Part shown: piece by piece, positions 40,649 through 50,785 of the stretch
How the letters are laid out: each line of letters starts with the position of its first letter
Numbering within the stretch: the stretch's first letter is position 1
Origin: Gammaproteobacteria bacterium
Lineage (GTDB): Bacteria; Pseudomonadota; Gammaproteobacteria; Steroidobacterales; GCA-2729495
Assembly (NCBI GenBank): GCA_028285245.1
Contig: JANQPY010000057.1
Coordinates: forward strand, 1-64,000
Direction of reading: 5' to 3'
Length of the DNA stretch: 64,000 nt
The notes under the pieces: generated by a model
The model's input: only the letters and a program-made list of their open reading frames with translations
Told to the model about the DNA's origin: nothing
Databases searched by the model: none
Program-made: the position numbers and the translations under genes

Positions 40649-40672
40649 GGCCCCGCATGGGGCCATTTTTTT
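40649..40672 (+). terminator. Terminator after metY
   Basis: Stem GGCCCC/GGGGCC, loop GCAT, followed by A and seven T residues: a textbook Rho-independent terminator. Confidence 0.9.
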
Positions 40673-40730
40673 ACGCGTCGCGGCAGGCCCGGGTCGGTTG
40701 GGTTGGATCTGGGTGTTAGCGGCAGTTGAG

Positions 40731-40751
40731 TGGGCCTATGGCCCATTTTTT
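40731..40751 (+). terminator. Second terminator/attenuator just before rimP
   Basis: Stem TGGGCC/GGCCCA, loop TAT, followed by six T residues, ending 20 bases upstream of the rimP GTG. The E. coli operon also carries terminators in its leader, where NusA limits readthrough, so this is a likely autoregulatory attenuator. Confidence 0.8.
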
Positions 40752-40771
40752 GTTTGCACAGGTGCAGCAGA

Positions 40772-41263
40772 GTGCAAAGACAGGTGGAGTTGGAGCGAAT
40801 TCTGCAGCCCGCCGTTCAGGCGTTGGGCTACCAGTTGTGGGACCTTGAGGTCAGGCTCGGTCGCGGGCGCAGTTTGCTGCGCATGTTCATCGACCGGGAT
40901 GAAGGCATCGGTCTGGAAGATTGTGAACGAGTAAGTCGCCAGGTTAGCGCGGTGCTGGACGTCGAAGACCCGATTCCCGGCGACTACCAGCTGGAAGTTT
41001 CATCACCTGGCCTGGATCGGCGCCTGAGTAAGCCCGAGCACTTCGGACGTTTTAAGGGCCACGAAATCAAGCTACGCCTGCGGCGCGCGCTCGATGGGCG
41101 GCGTCGCTTTCATGCTGAGTTGCTGGACTGCGTAGATGGCGATGTGATCTTCGCGGCGGACGGTCAGAAACTGTCAGTCAGTCTGACTGATATTGAGATG
41201 GCCCGGCTGGTGCCGGACCTGGATACCCATGCGCAACAGCGAGGGCCCGGTCAGCCGGGCTGA
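40772..41263 (+). CDS. rimP: Ribosome maturation factor RimP
   Basis: About 163 aa, needed for 30S maturation. The [50 protein letters not shown] and [11 protein letters not shown] blocks are typical. The GTG at 40772 is favoured: an in-frame start at 40730 would lie inside the terminator hairpin. A GTG at 40784 is also possible. It is followed by nusA after 4 bp. Confidence 0.93.
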   Translation: MQRQVELERILQPAVQALGYQLWDLEVRLGRGRSLLRMFIDRDEGIGLEDCERVSRQVSAVLDVEDPIPGDYQLEVSSPGLDRRLSKPEHFGRFKGHEIKLRLRRALDGRRRFHAELLDCVDGDVIFAADGQKLSVSLTDIEMARLVPDLDTHAQQRGPGQPG

Positions 41264-41267
41264 TGCC

Positions 41268-42779
41268 ATGAACAAAGATATTTTGATGGTGGTTGAGGTC
41301 GTGTCCAATGAAAAGGGCGTCGACAAAGACATTATTTTTGAGGCTATCGAAGCTGCGCTCGCCTCAGCTACGCGCAAGCGTTATGGCGATGACGACATCG
41401 ACGTGCGGGTCGCCATTGATCGCGAAAGCGGTGAGTACGAAACGTTCCGCCGTTGGTTGGTCTTTGAGGATGAGTCAACTGAACTGGAGTTTCCTGAAAA
41501 GGAACTACGGATGATTGATGCGGTTGATGTTGATCCCGACGTGCAGCCGGGCGGCTACGTTGAGGAGCCAATTGAATCCGTGGAGTTCGGCCGGATTGGT
41601 GCGCAAACCGCCAAGCAGGTCATTGTGCAGAAAGTTCGCGAGGCCGAGCGCAAAATTGTCGTAGAGGAATACGGTGGGCGCGTTGGCGAGCTTTTGGGCG
41701 GTATCGTCAAACGCGTTGACCGCAACGGCGTGTTTATTGATTTAGGCGGCAATGCCGAGGGCTTCATCCCTCGCGAGCAGATGATTCCGCGGGAGCCGAT
41801 TCGTCCAAACGACCGGGTGAAAGCGCTGCTGTATGAAGTGCGTTCCGAGCCGCGCGGGCCGCAGCTCTTTATGACCCGGACGTCTCCTGAGTTCCTGTTG
41901 TCCTTGTTCAAGATCGAAGTGCCCGAAGTAGGGCAGGGTCTCATTGAGATCCTGGGTGCAGCTCGGGACCCCGGCCTGCGCGCCAAGATCGCCGTCAAGA
42001 GCAACGATCGGCGCATCGATCCGGTGGGTGCATGCGTCGGTATGCGTGGTTCACGCGTGCAGGCGGTGTCCAACGAGCTGGCCGGTGAGCGCGTTGACAT
42101 CATTCTGTGGGATGAAAATCCGGCTCAGTTCGTGATCAACGCCATGTCGCCCGCGGACGTCACCTCAATTGTTGTGGATGAAGAAGCGCACAGCATGGAT
42201 GTGGCTGTTGAGGAGGAGAAACTCTCGCAGGCCATCGGCCGGGGCGGGCAAAACATTCGCCTGGCGAGCGAGCTGTCTGGCTGGGAGCTCAACGTCATGA
42301 ACGAGGCGGACGCTGAGGAGAAAAGTGAGAGTGAAGCCCGCGAGCTACTCGAGAATTTCCGCAAGCAGCTGGATGTCGACGAGAACGTCGCGCTGATCCT
42401 GGTGCAGGAAGGATTCTCGACAATCGAAGAGATTGCCTATGTGCCGCAGGCCGAATTGGTGGCGATCGATGAGTTCGACGAGGGCATCGTTGAGGAGCTG
42501 CGCAACCGTGCCCGTGACGTGCTGCTGACGCGCGCCATTGCCACGGAAGAAGTCATCGATGAGGCCGAGCCGGCCGAAGATTTGCTGGAGCTCGAAGGTA
42601 TGACCAGAGAGACGGCTTTTCTCCTGGCGGCCAACGGTATCGTGACACGCGAGGACCTGGCCGAGCAGGCGGTGGACGACTTACTCGATATCGAAGATAT
42701 GGACTCAGAACGGGCCGGCGACCTGATCATGAAGGCCCGGGCACATTGGTTCGAGTCTGACGAACAGGCGGCCGGCTAG
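41268..42779 (+). CDS. nusA: Transcription termination/antitermination factor NusA
   Basis: 503 aa. Domains in order: N-terminal RNA-polymerase binding ([18 protein letters not shown]), S1 ([25 protein letters not shown] near residue 140), KH1/KH2 ([29 protein letters not shown]), and two C-terminal acidic repeats (residues about 365-495) that bind alpha-CTD and NusG-type partners. The ATG at 41268 is 4 bp after rimP. Confidence 0.97.
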   Translation: MNKDILMVVEVVSNEKGVDKDIIFEAIEAALASATRKRYGDDDIDVRVAIDRESGEYETFRRWLVFEDESTELEFPEKELRMIDAVDVDPDVQPGGYVEEPIESVEFGRIGAQTAKQVIVQKVREAERKIVVEEYGGRVGELLGGIVKRVDRNGVFIDLGGNAEGFIPREQMIPREPIRPNDRVKALLYEVRSEPRGPQLFMTRTSPEFLLSLFKIEVPEVGQGLIEILGAARDPGLRAKIAVKSNDRRIDPVGACVGMRGSRVQAVSNELAGERVDIILWDENPAQFVINAMSPADVTSIVVDEEAHSMDVAVEEEKLSQAIGRGGQNIRLASELSGWELNVMNEADAEEKSESEARELLENFRKQLDVDENVALILVQEGFSTIEEIAYVPQAELVAIDEFDEGIVEELRNRARDVLLTRAIATEEVIDEAEPAEDLLELEGMTRETAFLLAANGIVTREDLAEQAVDDLLDIEDMDSERAGDLIMKARAHWFESDEQAAG

Positions 42780-42803
42780 GCCAGCCGCAGCGAGGCAACA
42801 GGT

Positions 42804-45329
42804 ATGGCGGATGTCACGGTAGCGCAGTTTGCTGAGGTACTTAAGGTACCGGTTGACCGGTTGCTTAGTCAGCTGGATGAGGCCGGTATCCAGGTGAGTG
42901 GTGCCGAAGACATGATCAGCGACGATGCCAAGATGGAGTTGCTGACTTTCCTGCGCCGCAGTCACGGTCGGAAGGATGAGGCACTGGGCGCGGCACCGCG
43001 CCAGATCACCCTGAAACGGCGCTCGCAAAGCGAGCTGAAACTGTCCGGCGGCCAGGGGCGCGCCCGAACGGTTAACGTCGAGGTGCGACGCAAACGCACT
43101 TACGTCAAGCGTGACGTGCTTGAAGAAGAAGCGCGTCAGCAGCAGGAAGAACTGGACGCCAAGCGCCGTCAGGAAGAAGAGGCGGAGCTTGAGAAACAGC
43201 GCAAGGCTGCCCAGGAGGCAGAGGCGGCAGCGCAGCGCAAAGCCGCCGAAGTTGAACAGGAGCAGGCGGATCGCGAGCGTGCCGAGCAGGAAGAGGCGGC
43301 CAGAGTGGCGGCGGAGGCCGAACAGCGGGCCGCGGTCGAGCGTCAGCAGCGCGAAGAACAGGAGCGTCGGGATGCGGCTGCCCGCGAAGAGCGTCAGCGC
43401 CAGGAGGCGCAGCGCAAGGACCGCGAGAAGGATGCCAAAGGTACGCGCTACGGCCGCAGAGAGTTACATGTGGGTTCCGACGTCAAGGGACGTCGCAAGA
43501 AACGCAAGGCCCGAAGACGCCCCGTGGCGGTCAACATGGATAGCCAGCACGGTTTCGAAATGCCAACCGAGCCGGTTAAGCGCGAGGTTGAGATCCCGGA
43601 GTCCATTACGGTCAGCGACCTGGCGCAGCGCATGGCGGTCAAGGGCAATGACGTTATCAAGCAGATGATGCAGATGGGCGTGATGGCCACCATCAACCAG
43701 GTCATCGACCAGGATACTGCCACGCTGGTAGTGGAGGAAATGGGGCACGTCGCGAAGGCGGCAGAGGAGAAGGGCCTCGAAGCGGAGCTGCTGCAGGCTA
43801 CGCCGGCAGAAGGCGAGGGGCAGCCGCGCTGGCCAGTGATTACGATCATGGGCCATGTCGATCACGGCAAGACCTCGCTGCTCGATCACATCCGCCGCAC
43901 CAAAGTTGCGGATGGCGAGGCGGGGGGCATTACTCAGCACATCGCCGCCTACAGCGTGCAGATGGACAAGGGCCAGATTACATTTTTGGACACGCCGGGC
44001 CACGCTGCCTTTACAGCGATGAGGGCACGCGGTGCAGGCGTGACAGATATCGTCATCCTGGTGGTTGCTGCTGACGATGGCGTGAAGCCGCAGACTGAAG
44101 AGGCGATTGAACACGCCAAAGCCGCTGGCGTGCCGGTAGTCGTCGCGGTCAACAAAATCGACAAGAACGATGCGGACCCCGAGCGAGTACGCAATGAGTT
44201 AGCCGCCAAAGAGCTCGTACCCGAAGAGTGGGGTGGCGAAACCCTGTTCGTGAACGTGTCCGCGATGACGGGTGAGGGTATCGACACGCTGCTTGAGTCG
44301 GTGCTGCTGCAGGCTGAGGTGCTTGATCTGAAGGCTGTTGATGAGGGCCCGGCTGCCGGTGTCGTGATCGAGTCGAGTCTGGAGAAAGGCCGCGGTGTGG
44401 TGGCGACCGTGCTGATCACTCGTGGGCAGCTATCTCAGGGGGACACGCTACTCGCGGGTCAGGAATATGGCAGGGTTCGCACCATGCTCGATGATGCCGG
44501 TAAGCCTCTGAAGACGGCGGGACCGTCGACGCCGGTCGCCGTGCTGGGTCTGTCAGGCACGCCCGAGGCCGGCGACGAAGTGCTGGTGTTGGCCGATGAG
44601 CGCAAGGCGCGCGAGCTCGCGCAGATCCGGCATACACGGTCGCGGGATAGCAAGCTAGCGCAGCAGCAGGCCACCAAGCTGGACGACGTCTTCAATCAGA
44701 TGAAATCCGGCGAGACTCAAGCGCTACAGATCATGGTCAAAGCTGACGTACATGGCAGCGCAGAGGCTCTGCGCGATGCGCTGGTCAATCTTTCCGGCGA
44801 TGAAGTTCAGGTAAACGTCATTGGCAGCGCCGTGGGCGGGATCACCGAAAACGACGTGAACCTGGCAGCAGCTTCGAAAGCAATCGTGATTGGCTTCAAT
44901 GTGCGTGCCGACGCATCCGCACGCACCGCCATTAAGGAAACCGGCGTTGACGTGCGTTACTACAGCATCATCTACGAAGCAATCGATGATGTGCGCGGTG
45001 CTGTTAGTGGCTTGATGGCGCCTGAGATTCGCGATGAAATCGTCGGCCTGGCGGAGGTCCGCGAGGTGTTCAAGTCGCCAAAATTCGGCGATATCGCAGG
45101 CTGCCTGGTTGTCGACGGCTACGTCAAACGCAGCAATCCCATCCGCGTGCTGCGCGACAATGTGGTCATTTATGAAGGTGAGCTCGAATCCCTGCGGCGA
45201 TTCAAGGATGACGTGAACGAAGTTCGTTCGGGCACTGAGTGCGGCATCGGCGTTAAGAACTACACAGACGTCCGGGCAGGCGATCAGATTGAATGCTTCG
45301 AGCGCGTTGAGGTAGCCCGAAGCATCTAG
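42804..45329 (+). CDS. infB: Translation initiation factor IF-2
   Basis: 841 aa GTPase that delivers fMet-tRNA to the 30S subunit. An N-terminal IF2N domain (residues 1-50) is followed by a long charged Lys/Glu/Ala coiled coil (about 100-220), a second IF2N domain, then the G domain with [15 protein letters not shown] near residue 350, DTPGHAAF and NKID. Domains II to IV follow with the fMet-binding C-terminus. Confidence 0.98.
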   Translation: MADVTVAQFAEVLKVPVDRLLSQLDEAGIQVSGAEDMISDDAKMELLTFLRRSHGRKDEALGAAPRQITLKRRSQSELKLSGGQGRARTVNVEVRRKRTYVKRDVLEEEARQQQEELDAKRRQEEEAELEKQRKAAQEAEAAAQRKAAEVEQEQADRERAEQEEAARVAAEAEQRAAVERQQREEQERRDAAAREERQRQEAQRKDREKDAKGTRYGRRELHVGSDVKGRRKKRKARRRPVAVNMDSQHGFEMPTEPVKREVEIPESITVSDLAQRMAVKGNDVIKQMMQMGVMATINQVIDQDTATLVVEEMGHVAKAAEEKGLEAELLQATPAEGEGQPRWPVITIMGHVDHGKTSLLDHIRRTKVADGEAGGITQHIAAYSVQMDKGQITFLDTPGHAAFTAMRARGAGVTDIVILVVAADDGVKPQTEEAIEHAKAAGVPVVVAVNKIDKNDADPERVRNELAAKELVPEEWGGETLFVNVSAMTGEGIDTLLESVLLQAEVLDLKAVDEGPAAGVVIESSLEKGRGVVATVLITRGQLSQGDTLLAGQEYGRVRTMLDDAGKPLKTAGPSTPVAVLGLSGTPEAGDEVLVLADERKARELAQIRHTRSRDSKLAQQQATKLDDVFNQMKSGETQALQIMVKADVHGSAEALRDALVNLSGDEVQVNVIGSAVGGITENDVNLAAASKAIVIGFNVRADASARTAIKETGVDVRYYSIIYEAIDDVRGAVSGLMAPEIRDEIVGLAEVREVFKSPKFGDIAGCLVVDGYVKRSNPIRVLRDNVVIYEGELESLRRFKDDVNEVRSGTECGIGVKNYTDVRAGDQIECFERVEVARSI

Positions 45330-45341
45330 GCTCTGCGGTCG

Positions 45342-45716
45342 ATGCCCCGCGATTTTCCACGCAGCCGCCGGGTCGAAGAGCAGATCCAAAGGCTGCTTAG
45401 TGAAAGCCTGCAAGGCGCGCGTGATCCTCGCCTGCGGCTGGCCATCGTCACCAGTGTGCGATTGAGCCGCGATCTAGGCGTCGCCCGCGTGTACGCGACC
45501 TCGCTTGATCCTGACCATGATCCGGAAGAAGTGTGCAATGCGCTGAAGCACGCAGCCGGTTTTTTGCGCTCGACGCTGGCGAATGGATTGACGGTGCGCC
45601 AGGTGCCGGAGCTGCGGTTTCAATACGATGACACCTCGGCGCGGGCCAATTCCATGGATGCGTTAATCAAGGCGTCGCGGGCGCGCGACCAGGACGACGG
45701 CGATGATGCCAGCTGA
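45342..45716 (+). CDS. rbfA: 30S ribosome-binding factor A
   Basis: 124 aa KH-like cold-shock protein for 16S 5'-end maturation. The RVEEQIQRLLSESLQGARDPRL start and RSTLANGLTVRQVPELRFQYDDT end match the family. It overlaps truB by 14 bp. Confidence 0.95.
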   Translation: MPRDFPRSRRVEEQIQRLLSESLQGARDPRLRLAIVTSVRLSRDLGVARVYATSLDPDHDPEEVCNALKHAAGFLRSTLANGLTVRQVPELRFQYDDTSARANSMDALIKASRARDQDDGDDAS

Positions 45717-46692
45717 ATCGCATCCCGCCCGGCACGCACGAGGGCGACGCCCCAGAAACAGGCGTCGTGGCGAACCGGTCGACGGTATCGTCCTGCTCGA
45801 CAAGCCAACCGGCTGCACTTCGAATCAGGCCCTGCAGCAAGTAAAAAGATTATTCCGGGCGGCGAAAGCCGGCCACACCGGCAGTCTGGATCCACTCGCC
45901 AGCGGCATGCTGCCCGTATGCCTCGGGCAGGCAACCAAGGTTTCCGCTTTTTTGCTGAATGCGGCCAAGGTGTACGAAGTAGAACTCGAATTCGGCACGC
46001 AGACAGAGACCGGTGATGCTGAGGGTGCGGTCTGTGCAACAGCGTCCCGTTTGGAGGTTCCGGAACCAGATCTGCGGGCTGCGCTTGCGCAGTTTCGCGG
46101 CGAGATCCAGCAGGTGCCGCCCATGTACTCAGCGCTAAAGCACCGGGGTCAGAGGCTCTACGAACTGGCGCGCCGGGGTGAGACGGTTGAGCGGCCGCCA
46201 CGCACCGTGCACATCAATCAGCTCGACATTGCGCAGTACGACCCGCGTCGGCCGCGGCTGCGGGTCAGCTGCAGCAAAGGCACCTATATCCGCAGCCTGG
46301 TGGAGGACCTTGCTGTGGCCTGTGACAGCCTGGCGCACGTCCGGCAACTGCGTCGGCTATCGGTCGAACCGTTTGCCGAACCTGCGATGGTGAGCCTTGC
46401 TGAACTTGAGGCGGCTGCCTCTGCACCCCAGCCCGTACTGGGGCCGTATCTGCTGCCAGCCGACAGTGCGCTCGCCGGCTGGCCTCGTCTGAGCCTTGGC
46501 GAAGACGCGAGCCGGCGGCTTGGCCTGGGACAGGTGGTGAGCTGCGGCCCTGATCACCCGGAGCTGGGGCAGGTTCGGGTTTACGGCCCGGGTCCCCGAT
46601 TTCTGGGCATAGGTGAGGTGCGTCCAGGTGGGCAGCTGGTGCCGAGGCGGCTCTTCACGGCCATTGCTGAGCCGGGCCTGAGCAGGCCCTGA
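45703..46692 (+). CDS. truB: tRNA pseudouridine-55 synthase
   Basis: 329 aa. Makes pseudouridine 55 in the T loop of tRNAs. The catalytic Asp lies in GHTGSLDPLASGMLPV, and KVYEVELEFGTQTETGDAEG and CSKGTYIRSLVEDL follow. A short basic N-terminal extension (about 25 aa) precedes DGIVLLDKP. ATGs at 45703 and 45706 are both possible. Confidence 0.96.
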   Translation: MMPAESHPARHARGRRPRNRRRGEPVDGIVLLDKPTGCTSNQALQQVKRLFRAAKAGHTGSLDPLASGMLPVCLGQATKVSAFLLNAAKVYEVELEFGTQTETGDAEGAVCATASRLEVPEPDLRAALAQFRGEIQQVPPMYSALKHRGQRLYELARRGETVERPPRTVHINQLDIAQYDPRRPRLRVSCSKGTYIRSLVEDLAVACDSLAHVRQLRRLSVEPFAEPAMVSLAELEAAASAPQPVLGPYLLPADSALAGWPRLSLGEDASRRLGLGQVVSCGPDHPELGQVRVYGPGPRFLGIGEVRPGGQLVPRRLFTAIAEPGLSRP

Positions 46693-46697
46693 TGGGC

Positions 46698-46727
46698 CTG
46701 TCACTGAGCGATTGAGACAGGTACAAT
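46698..46727 (+). promoter_or_regulatory. Candidate sigma-70 promoter of rpsO-pnp
   Basis: CTGTCA (46698-46703), 18-bp spacer, TACAAT (46722-46727); a start near 46734 gives a 45-nt leader with an AGGAG ribosome site. E. coli rpsO also has its own promoter behind truB. Confidence 0.5.
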
Positions 46728-46779
46728 ACGGCGTTTTTTTGAAGAGCAATCAAAGCTGTAGGGCTAGGAGCAAAGGCGA

Positions 46780-47049
46780 ATGTCGCTGAGCGGAGCGCGG
46801 AAAAGCGAAATAATTAGTGAGTATGGCCGGGGAGACAAAGACACCGGCTCACCTGAAGTACAGGTCGCATTGTTGTCAGCTCGCATTAACGAGCTGACGG
46901 AACATTTTGGGGCCCACAAGAAAGATCATCATTCTCGGCAAGGGTTGCTGCGCATGGTCAACAAGCGCAGAAAACTGCTGGACTATCTCAAGGCGAACGA
47001 CAGTGAGCGCTACCGCAAACTGATCGAAAGCCTCGGACTGCGCCGCTAG
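46780..47049 (+). CDS. rpsO: 30S ribosomal protein S15
   Basis: 89 aa, full length. Binds 16S rRNA early in 30S assembly. The [23 protein letters not shown] and [21 protein letters not shown] blocks are conserved. Confidence 0.98.
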   Translation: MSLSGARKSEIISEYGRGDKDTGSPEVQVALLSARINELTEHFGAHKKDHHSRQGLLRMVNKRRKLLDYLKANDSERYRKLIESLGLRR

Positions 47050-47138
47050 GCGCCGCCACATCACGCGTACGGTAATCCGGTTGCTCGGCCGCCAAACGGC
47101 GGGCCGTCCGGGCGTGCGCAGGCAAACAGGAAAGCAAA

Positions 47139-49226
47139 GTGAAATCGATTAAACGTTCCTTTCAGTACGGTGACCGCGAAGTCACGATAGAAACCGGCGG
47201 CGTTGCCCGTCAAGCCGATGGGGCTGTGACGGTGAGCATGGGTGACACGGTCGTGCTGGTGACCGCAGTGGGGCAGAAGTCTGCGATGCCGGGCCGGGAT
47301 TTCTTCCCGCTCACGGTGAACTATCAGGAGCGCACGTACGCTGCGGGCCGTATCCCCGGCGGCTTCTTTCGCCGCGAGGGGCGCCCCAGCGAGAAGGAAA
47401 CGCTGACCTCAAGGCTTATTGACCGGCCACTCAGGCCGCTATTTCCGAAAGGGTTTCGCAATGAGGTGCAGGTGATCGCGACCGTCGTGTCGGTGGATCC
47501 TGACATCGATGCGGATATTCCATCACTGATTGGTGCATCGGCCGCACTGGCGATTTCTGGCATGCCATTCGCTGGCCCCATTGGTGCAGCGCGTGTCGGT
47601 TACATCAACGACGGCTACGTGTTGAACCCAACGAACGCTCAGTTGGCGGACTCAAAGCTTGATTTGGTCGTCGCAGGTACCGCCAATGCCGTGTTGATGG
47701 TTGAGTCGGAAGCCGACGTTTTGCCGGAAGATGTGATGCTCGGCGCCGTGGTTTTCGGTCATGAACAGATGCAGGCCGCTATTTCGGCGATTTCTGATCT
47801 GGCTGGCGAGGTTGGCAAACCGGCGTGGGAGTTCGCGGCACCCGAGGCCGATCCGGAGCTGGTGGCTGCCGTGGCCAGTCAGGCAGAGGCTGGCATTGCC
47901 GAGGCCTACACTGTTCAGGAGAAGCAACAGCGCACCAATCGCATTGCGGAGGTGAAATCTGCCGCGAGAGAGGCGCTGGCCGGCGGCGACGACGCGCGCT
48001 GGTCAGAAGAGGAGGTCAACGGACAGCTGGGCAAGCTTGAGAGCCACCTCGTGCGCGAGCGCGTGCTGGCCGGCGAGCAGCGGATTGACGGTCGCGACAC
48101 GCGGACCGTGCGCCCGATTACCGTGCAAACCGGGGTGCTTCCGCGGACGCATGGTTCAGCGCTGTTCACACGCGGTGAGACCCAGGCAATCGTGGTGACG
48201 ACGCTCGGGACGGAGCGCGATTCGCAAATTATCGATGCGCTGGAGGGTGAGTATCGGGATCGCTTCATGCTGCATTACAATTTCCCGCCGTATTGCGTGG
48301 GCGAGACAGGTTTCGTTGGCTCTCCTAAGCGCCGCGAAATCGGTCACGGTCGCCTGGCACGGCGCGGCGTTAAGGCAGTATTGCCAACGGCCGATCAGTT
48401 TCCGTACGTGATTCGCGTTGTGTCCGAGATTACGGAATCAAACGGTTCCAGTTCCATGGCGTCTGTCTGCGGCACCAGTTTGTCGCTAATGGATGCCGGC
48501 GTGCCGATTGCAGCACCGGTGGCTGGCGTGGCCATGGGACTCGTGAAGGATGCCGACCGCTACCAGGTTCTCACGGATATCCTCGGTGACGAGGATCATC
48601 TCGGCGACATGGACTTCAAGGTGGCCGGTACCAGCGACGGCGTCACTGCCTTGCAGATGGATATAAAGATCGACGGCATTACGCAGGAGATCATGTCTGA
48701 TGCGCTCAGTCAGGCGCGCGAGGCGCGGCTGCATATTCTTGGGGAGATGGCCAAGGTTATCTCCCGGTCCCGTGAAGAAATGTCCGAATGGGCGCCGACC
48801 ATCATTTCGATGAAGATTGATCCGGAGAAGATTCGGGACGTCATCGGCAAGGGTGGCGCCACCATCCGCACCATCACCGAGGAAACCGGCGCTACGGTGG
48901 ATATCGAGAACGATGGTACGGTGCGCATCGCATCGGTCGAAGGTGCGGCAGGCCGCGAAGCGAAACGCCGCATCGAGCTGATCACTGCCGACGTTGAGGT
49001 TGGCAGAATCTACGAGGGCCGCGTTGCGAAGTTAATGGATTTCGGCGCCTTCGTTACCATCCTGCCCGGCAAAGACGGTCTGGTGCACATCTCGCAGATT
49101 TCCTCGGAGCGTGTTGAGCGCGTCAGCGATAAGCTATCGGAAGGCGAGATCATCAAGGTCAAGGTGCTGGAGGTCGATCGCCAGGGTCGGATTCGCCTGA
49201 GCATGCGAGACCTGGAGGCCGCCTAG
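47139..49226 (+). CDS. pnp: Polyribonucleotide nucleotidyltransferase (PNPase)
   Basis: 695 aa 3'-to-5' phosphorolytic exoribonuclease of the degradosome. Two RNase PH domains (first from [11 protein letters not shown]; second from residue about 315 with [15 protein letters not shown]), KH domain with [18 protein letters not shown], and S1 domain [18 protein letters not shown] are in order. It starts with GTG. The 89-bp gap after rpsO holds an imperfect GC-rich stem (GGCCGCC/GGCGGGCC region near 47085-47105), possibly the RNase III/PNPase autoregulation hairpin. Confidence 0.97.
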   Translation: MKSIKRSFQYGDREVTIETGGVARQADGAVTVSMGDTVVLVTAVGQKSAMPGRDFFPLTVNYQERTYAAGRIPGGFFRREGRPSEKETLTSRLIDRPLRPLFPKGFRNEVQVIATVVSVDPDIDADIPSLIGASAALAISGMPFAGPIGAARVGYINDGYVLNPTNAQLADSKLDLVVAGTANAVLMVESEADVLPEDVMLGAVVFGHEQMQAAISAISDLAGEVGKPAWEFAAPEADPELVAAVASQAEAGIAEAYTVQEKQQRTNRIAEVKSAAREALAGGDDARWSEEEVNGQLGKLESHLVRERVLAGEQRIDGRDTRTVRPITVQTGVLPRTHGSALFTRGETQAIVVTTLGTERDSQIIDALEGEYRDRFMLHYNFPPYCVGETGFVGSPKRREIGHGRLARRGVKAVLPTADQFPYVIRVVSEITESNGSSSMASVCGTSLSLMDAGVPIAAPVAGVAMGLVKDADRYQVLTDILGDEDHLGDMDFKVAGTSDGVTALQMDIKIDGITQEIMSDALSQAREARLHILGEMAKVISRSREEMSEWAPTIISMKIDPEKIRDVIGKGGATIRTITEETGATVDIENDGTVRIASVEGAAGREAKRRIELITADVEVGRIYEGRVAKLMDFGAFVTILPGKDGLVHISQISSERVERVSDKLSEGEIIKVKVLEVDRQGRIRLSMRDLEAA

Positions 49227-49294
49227 GGCAGCTTCCAGGTTCCGCAATGGTGAAGTGCCAGCGCACCCGTGGACGCAAGGCCCGCCGGTTAGCT

Positions 49295-49672
49295 CTACAT
49301 AGATGCGCCACCCAGTCCATGGCCCGCCGGGCGGGTGGCTGCTACAGGGCGGCCAGCATTACGCACCAGTACATCCTGCAAGGCGGCCTGCAGGTGCTCG
49401 GCAATACCTTGTTCCTGGCCGCTGCCGCTGAGACGAATCAGGTCGCACAAGAAGCCAGGCTCGAAGATTGAGGCGGCGCCTCGCTCTGTTTCCGCAATGA
49501 TCTGTAGCAGTACTGCCGTACTGATGTCTTCGCCCGATGCGCGCTCGACGACTCTGATCGTCTGGCCATCAATTATTAGTCGGCGAAGATCTTCCAGATT
49601 GACGTAGCGACTCTCGGCCGTGTCGTAGAGCCGCCGATTGACATACTTTCGAATTAGCCGGGGTTGCGTCAT
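49295..49672 (-). CDS. PhaR-like polyhydroxyalkanoate synthesis regulator
   Basis: 125 aa. The N-terminal PHB-accumulation regulator DNA-binding domain is clear (LIRKYVNRRLYDTAESRYVNLEDLRRLIIDGQ, then VVERASGEDISTAVLLQII). The remaining C-terminus is short. PhaR proteins repress phasin and polymer genes and bind polyhydroxybutyrate; no pha genes lie in this window. It stands alone behind gluQ with a 190-bp AT-rich gap that presumably holds its promoter. Confidence 0.8.
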   Translation of the reverse strand: MTQPRLIRKYVNRRLYDTAESRYVNLEDLRRLIIDGQTIRVVERASGEDISTAVLLQIIAETERGAASIFEPGFLCDLIRLSGSGQEQGIAEHLQAALQDVLVRNAGRPVAATRPAGHGLGGASM

Positions 49673-49861
49673 TTCCTTATACCTCTCGGGCGTCGTTCCG
49701 CCCGCCGATGCTCAATGCCAGCCATGGCGATATCGTTATAGACCGGGCCGGCAGGTACAAGTTCGATAGCCAGCATTTCGGCGATATTTTTGATTTCAAT
49801 AGCTTATAAATCAATTACGTATAAGGCTAATCTAACAATAATTGTCAGCCTGCTGCGGAGC

Positions 49862-50767
49862 TCAAACCGGGTCGTTTCCGGCCGGCAGCCGCGCAGCCTG
49901 CCAATGCTCTGCGGCCCACTCCCAGCAGGCGCTGGTTGGGGCCTGAGCCAGACTCGTGGGGGGTGACTGGCCCAGGAACCGCAGCGCCCGCCAGAGGTTC
50001 TCGCTGGCCCGGCGGCCATCCAGCGGCGCCGCCCCAGTTTGCTTGCTTAGTTTCTGTCCATGCGGGTTCATGACCACAGCGGTATGCAGGTAGCCCGGTG
50101 TCGGCAATCCCAATGCTTCCTGAAGCGCAATCTGTGCCGGCGTATGAGCGAGCAAGTCTCGGCCGCGCACCACCTCCGTGATTCCATCCAGCGCATCGTC
50201 AACAACCGTGGCGAGCAGGTAGGCCGGTTGGCGGTCGCGGCGCTGAATGACGAAGTCTCCGAGCGTGTCGGATATCCGGGATGATATGGGGCCTTGTCGC
50301 CGGTCATTGAACTGGATCACTGAGTCACGGCAGCGAAAGCGCAACGACGTGCTCTGGCTGAACGCAGGCGTCTTGCGCCGGCACGTGCCTGGATAGATGT
50401 AGCCAGCCGGACCGCGGCGAGCCTTCGCCTTGATGGTTTTCCGGGAGCAGCGGCATGGGTAGGCCTGCTGGTTGTCGAGCAAGCGGTCGGCGGCTTCCTG
50501 ATACCTGGCCAAGCCTGCACTCTGATACCGAACCTCACCTGACCAGGCGAAGCCGTGTGTCAACAGGCAATCCAGAATCTGGTCTGACGTGCCCGGAGGA
50601 TTGCGCGCTGCATCGATGTCATCGATGCGGAGCAGCCACTCGCCGCCGGCCGCCAGAGCCTGAACATAGCTGGCTGTCGCAGCGATCAGTGAACCGAAGT
50701 GCAGGGGCCCGGTTGGGGAGGGGGCAAACCGGCCCCGGTAACCCTGGTCCGGTGGCTTCGAGTCGAT
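49862..50767 (-). CDS. gluQ: Glutamyl-Q tRNA(Asp) synthetase, start codon not canonical
   Basis: About 300 aa. Attaches glutamate to queuosine-34 of tRNA-Asp. The class I signature FAPSPTGPLHFGSLIAA, the WLLRIDDIDAARNPPG block, the zinc site CRC ... YIYPGTC and the KLSKQTGA motif are all present, so the enzyme looks intact. The frame has no ATG, GTG or TTG between the dksA TAG (50786-50788) and a TTG at 50563 that lies after the essential N-terminal motifs. The only near-cognate codons are GTC and ATC (50765-50767), seven codons behind the dksA stop and in its frame. The start given here is that ATC; readthrough of the TAG to make a DksA-GluQ fusion is the alternative. Confidence 0.85.
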   Translation of the reverse strand: MDSKPPDQGYRGRFAPSPTGPLHFGSLIAATASYVQALAAGGEWLLRIDDIDAARNPPGTSDQILDCLLTHGFAWSGEVRYQSAGLARYQEAADRLLDNQQAYPCRCSRKTIKAKARRGPAGYIYPGTCRRKTPAFSQSTSLRFRCRDSVIQFNDRRQGPISSRISDTLGDFVIQRRDRQPAYLLATVVDDALDGITEVVRGRDLLAHTPAQIALQEALGLPTPGYLHTAVVMNPHGQKLSKQTGAAPLDGRRASENLWRALRFLGQSPPTSLAQAPTSACWEWAAEHWQAARLPAGNDPV

Positions 50768-50785
50768 GACCCTGGTCCTGCCCTG

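Noticed and set aside
43111..43668. Arg/Ser-rich ORF inside infB
   Set aside because: Off-frame shadow of the charged coiled coil of IF-2.
50563..50563. TTG at 50563 as the real gluQ start (truncated enzyme)
   Set aside because: It would remove the class I motif and the substrate pocket, which are perfectly conserved upstream in the same frame, so they are presumably translated.
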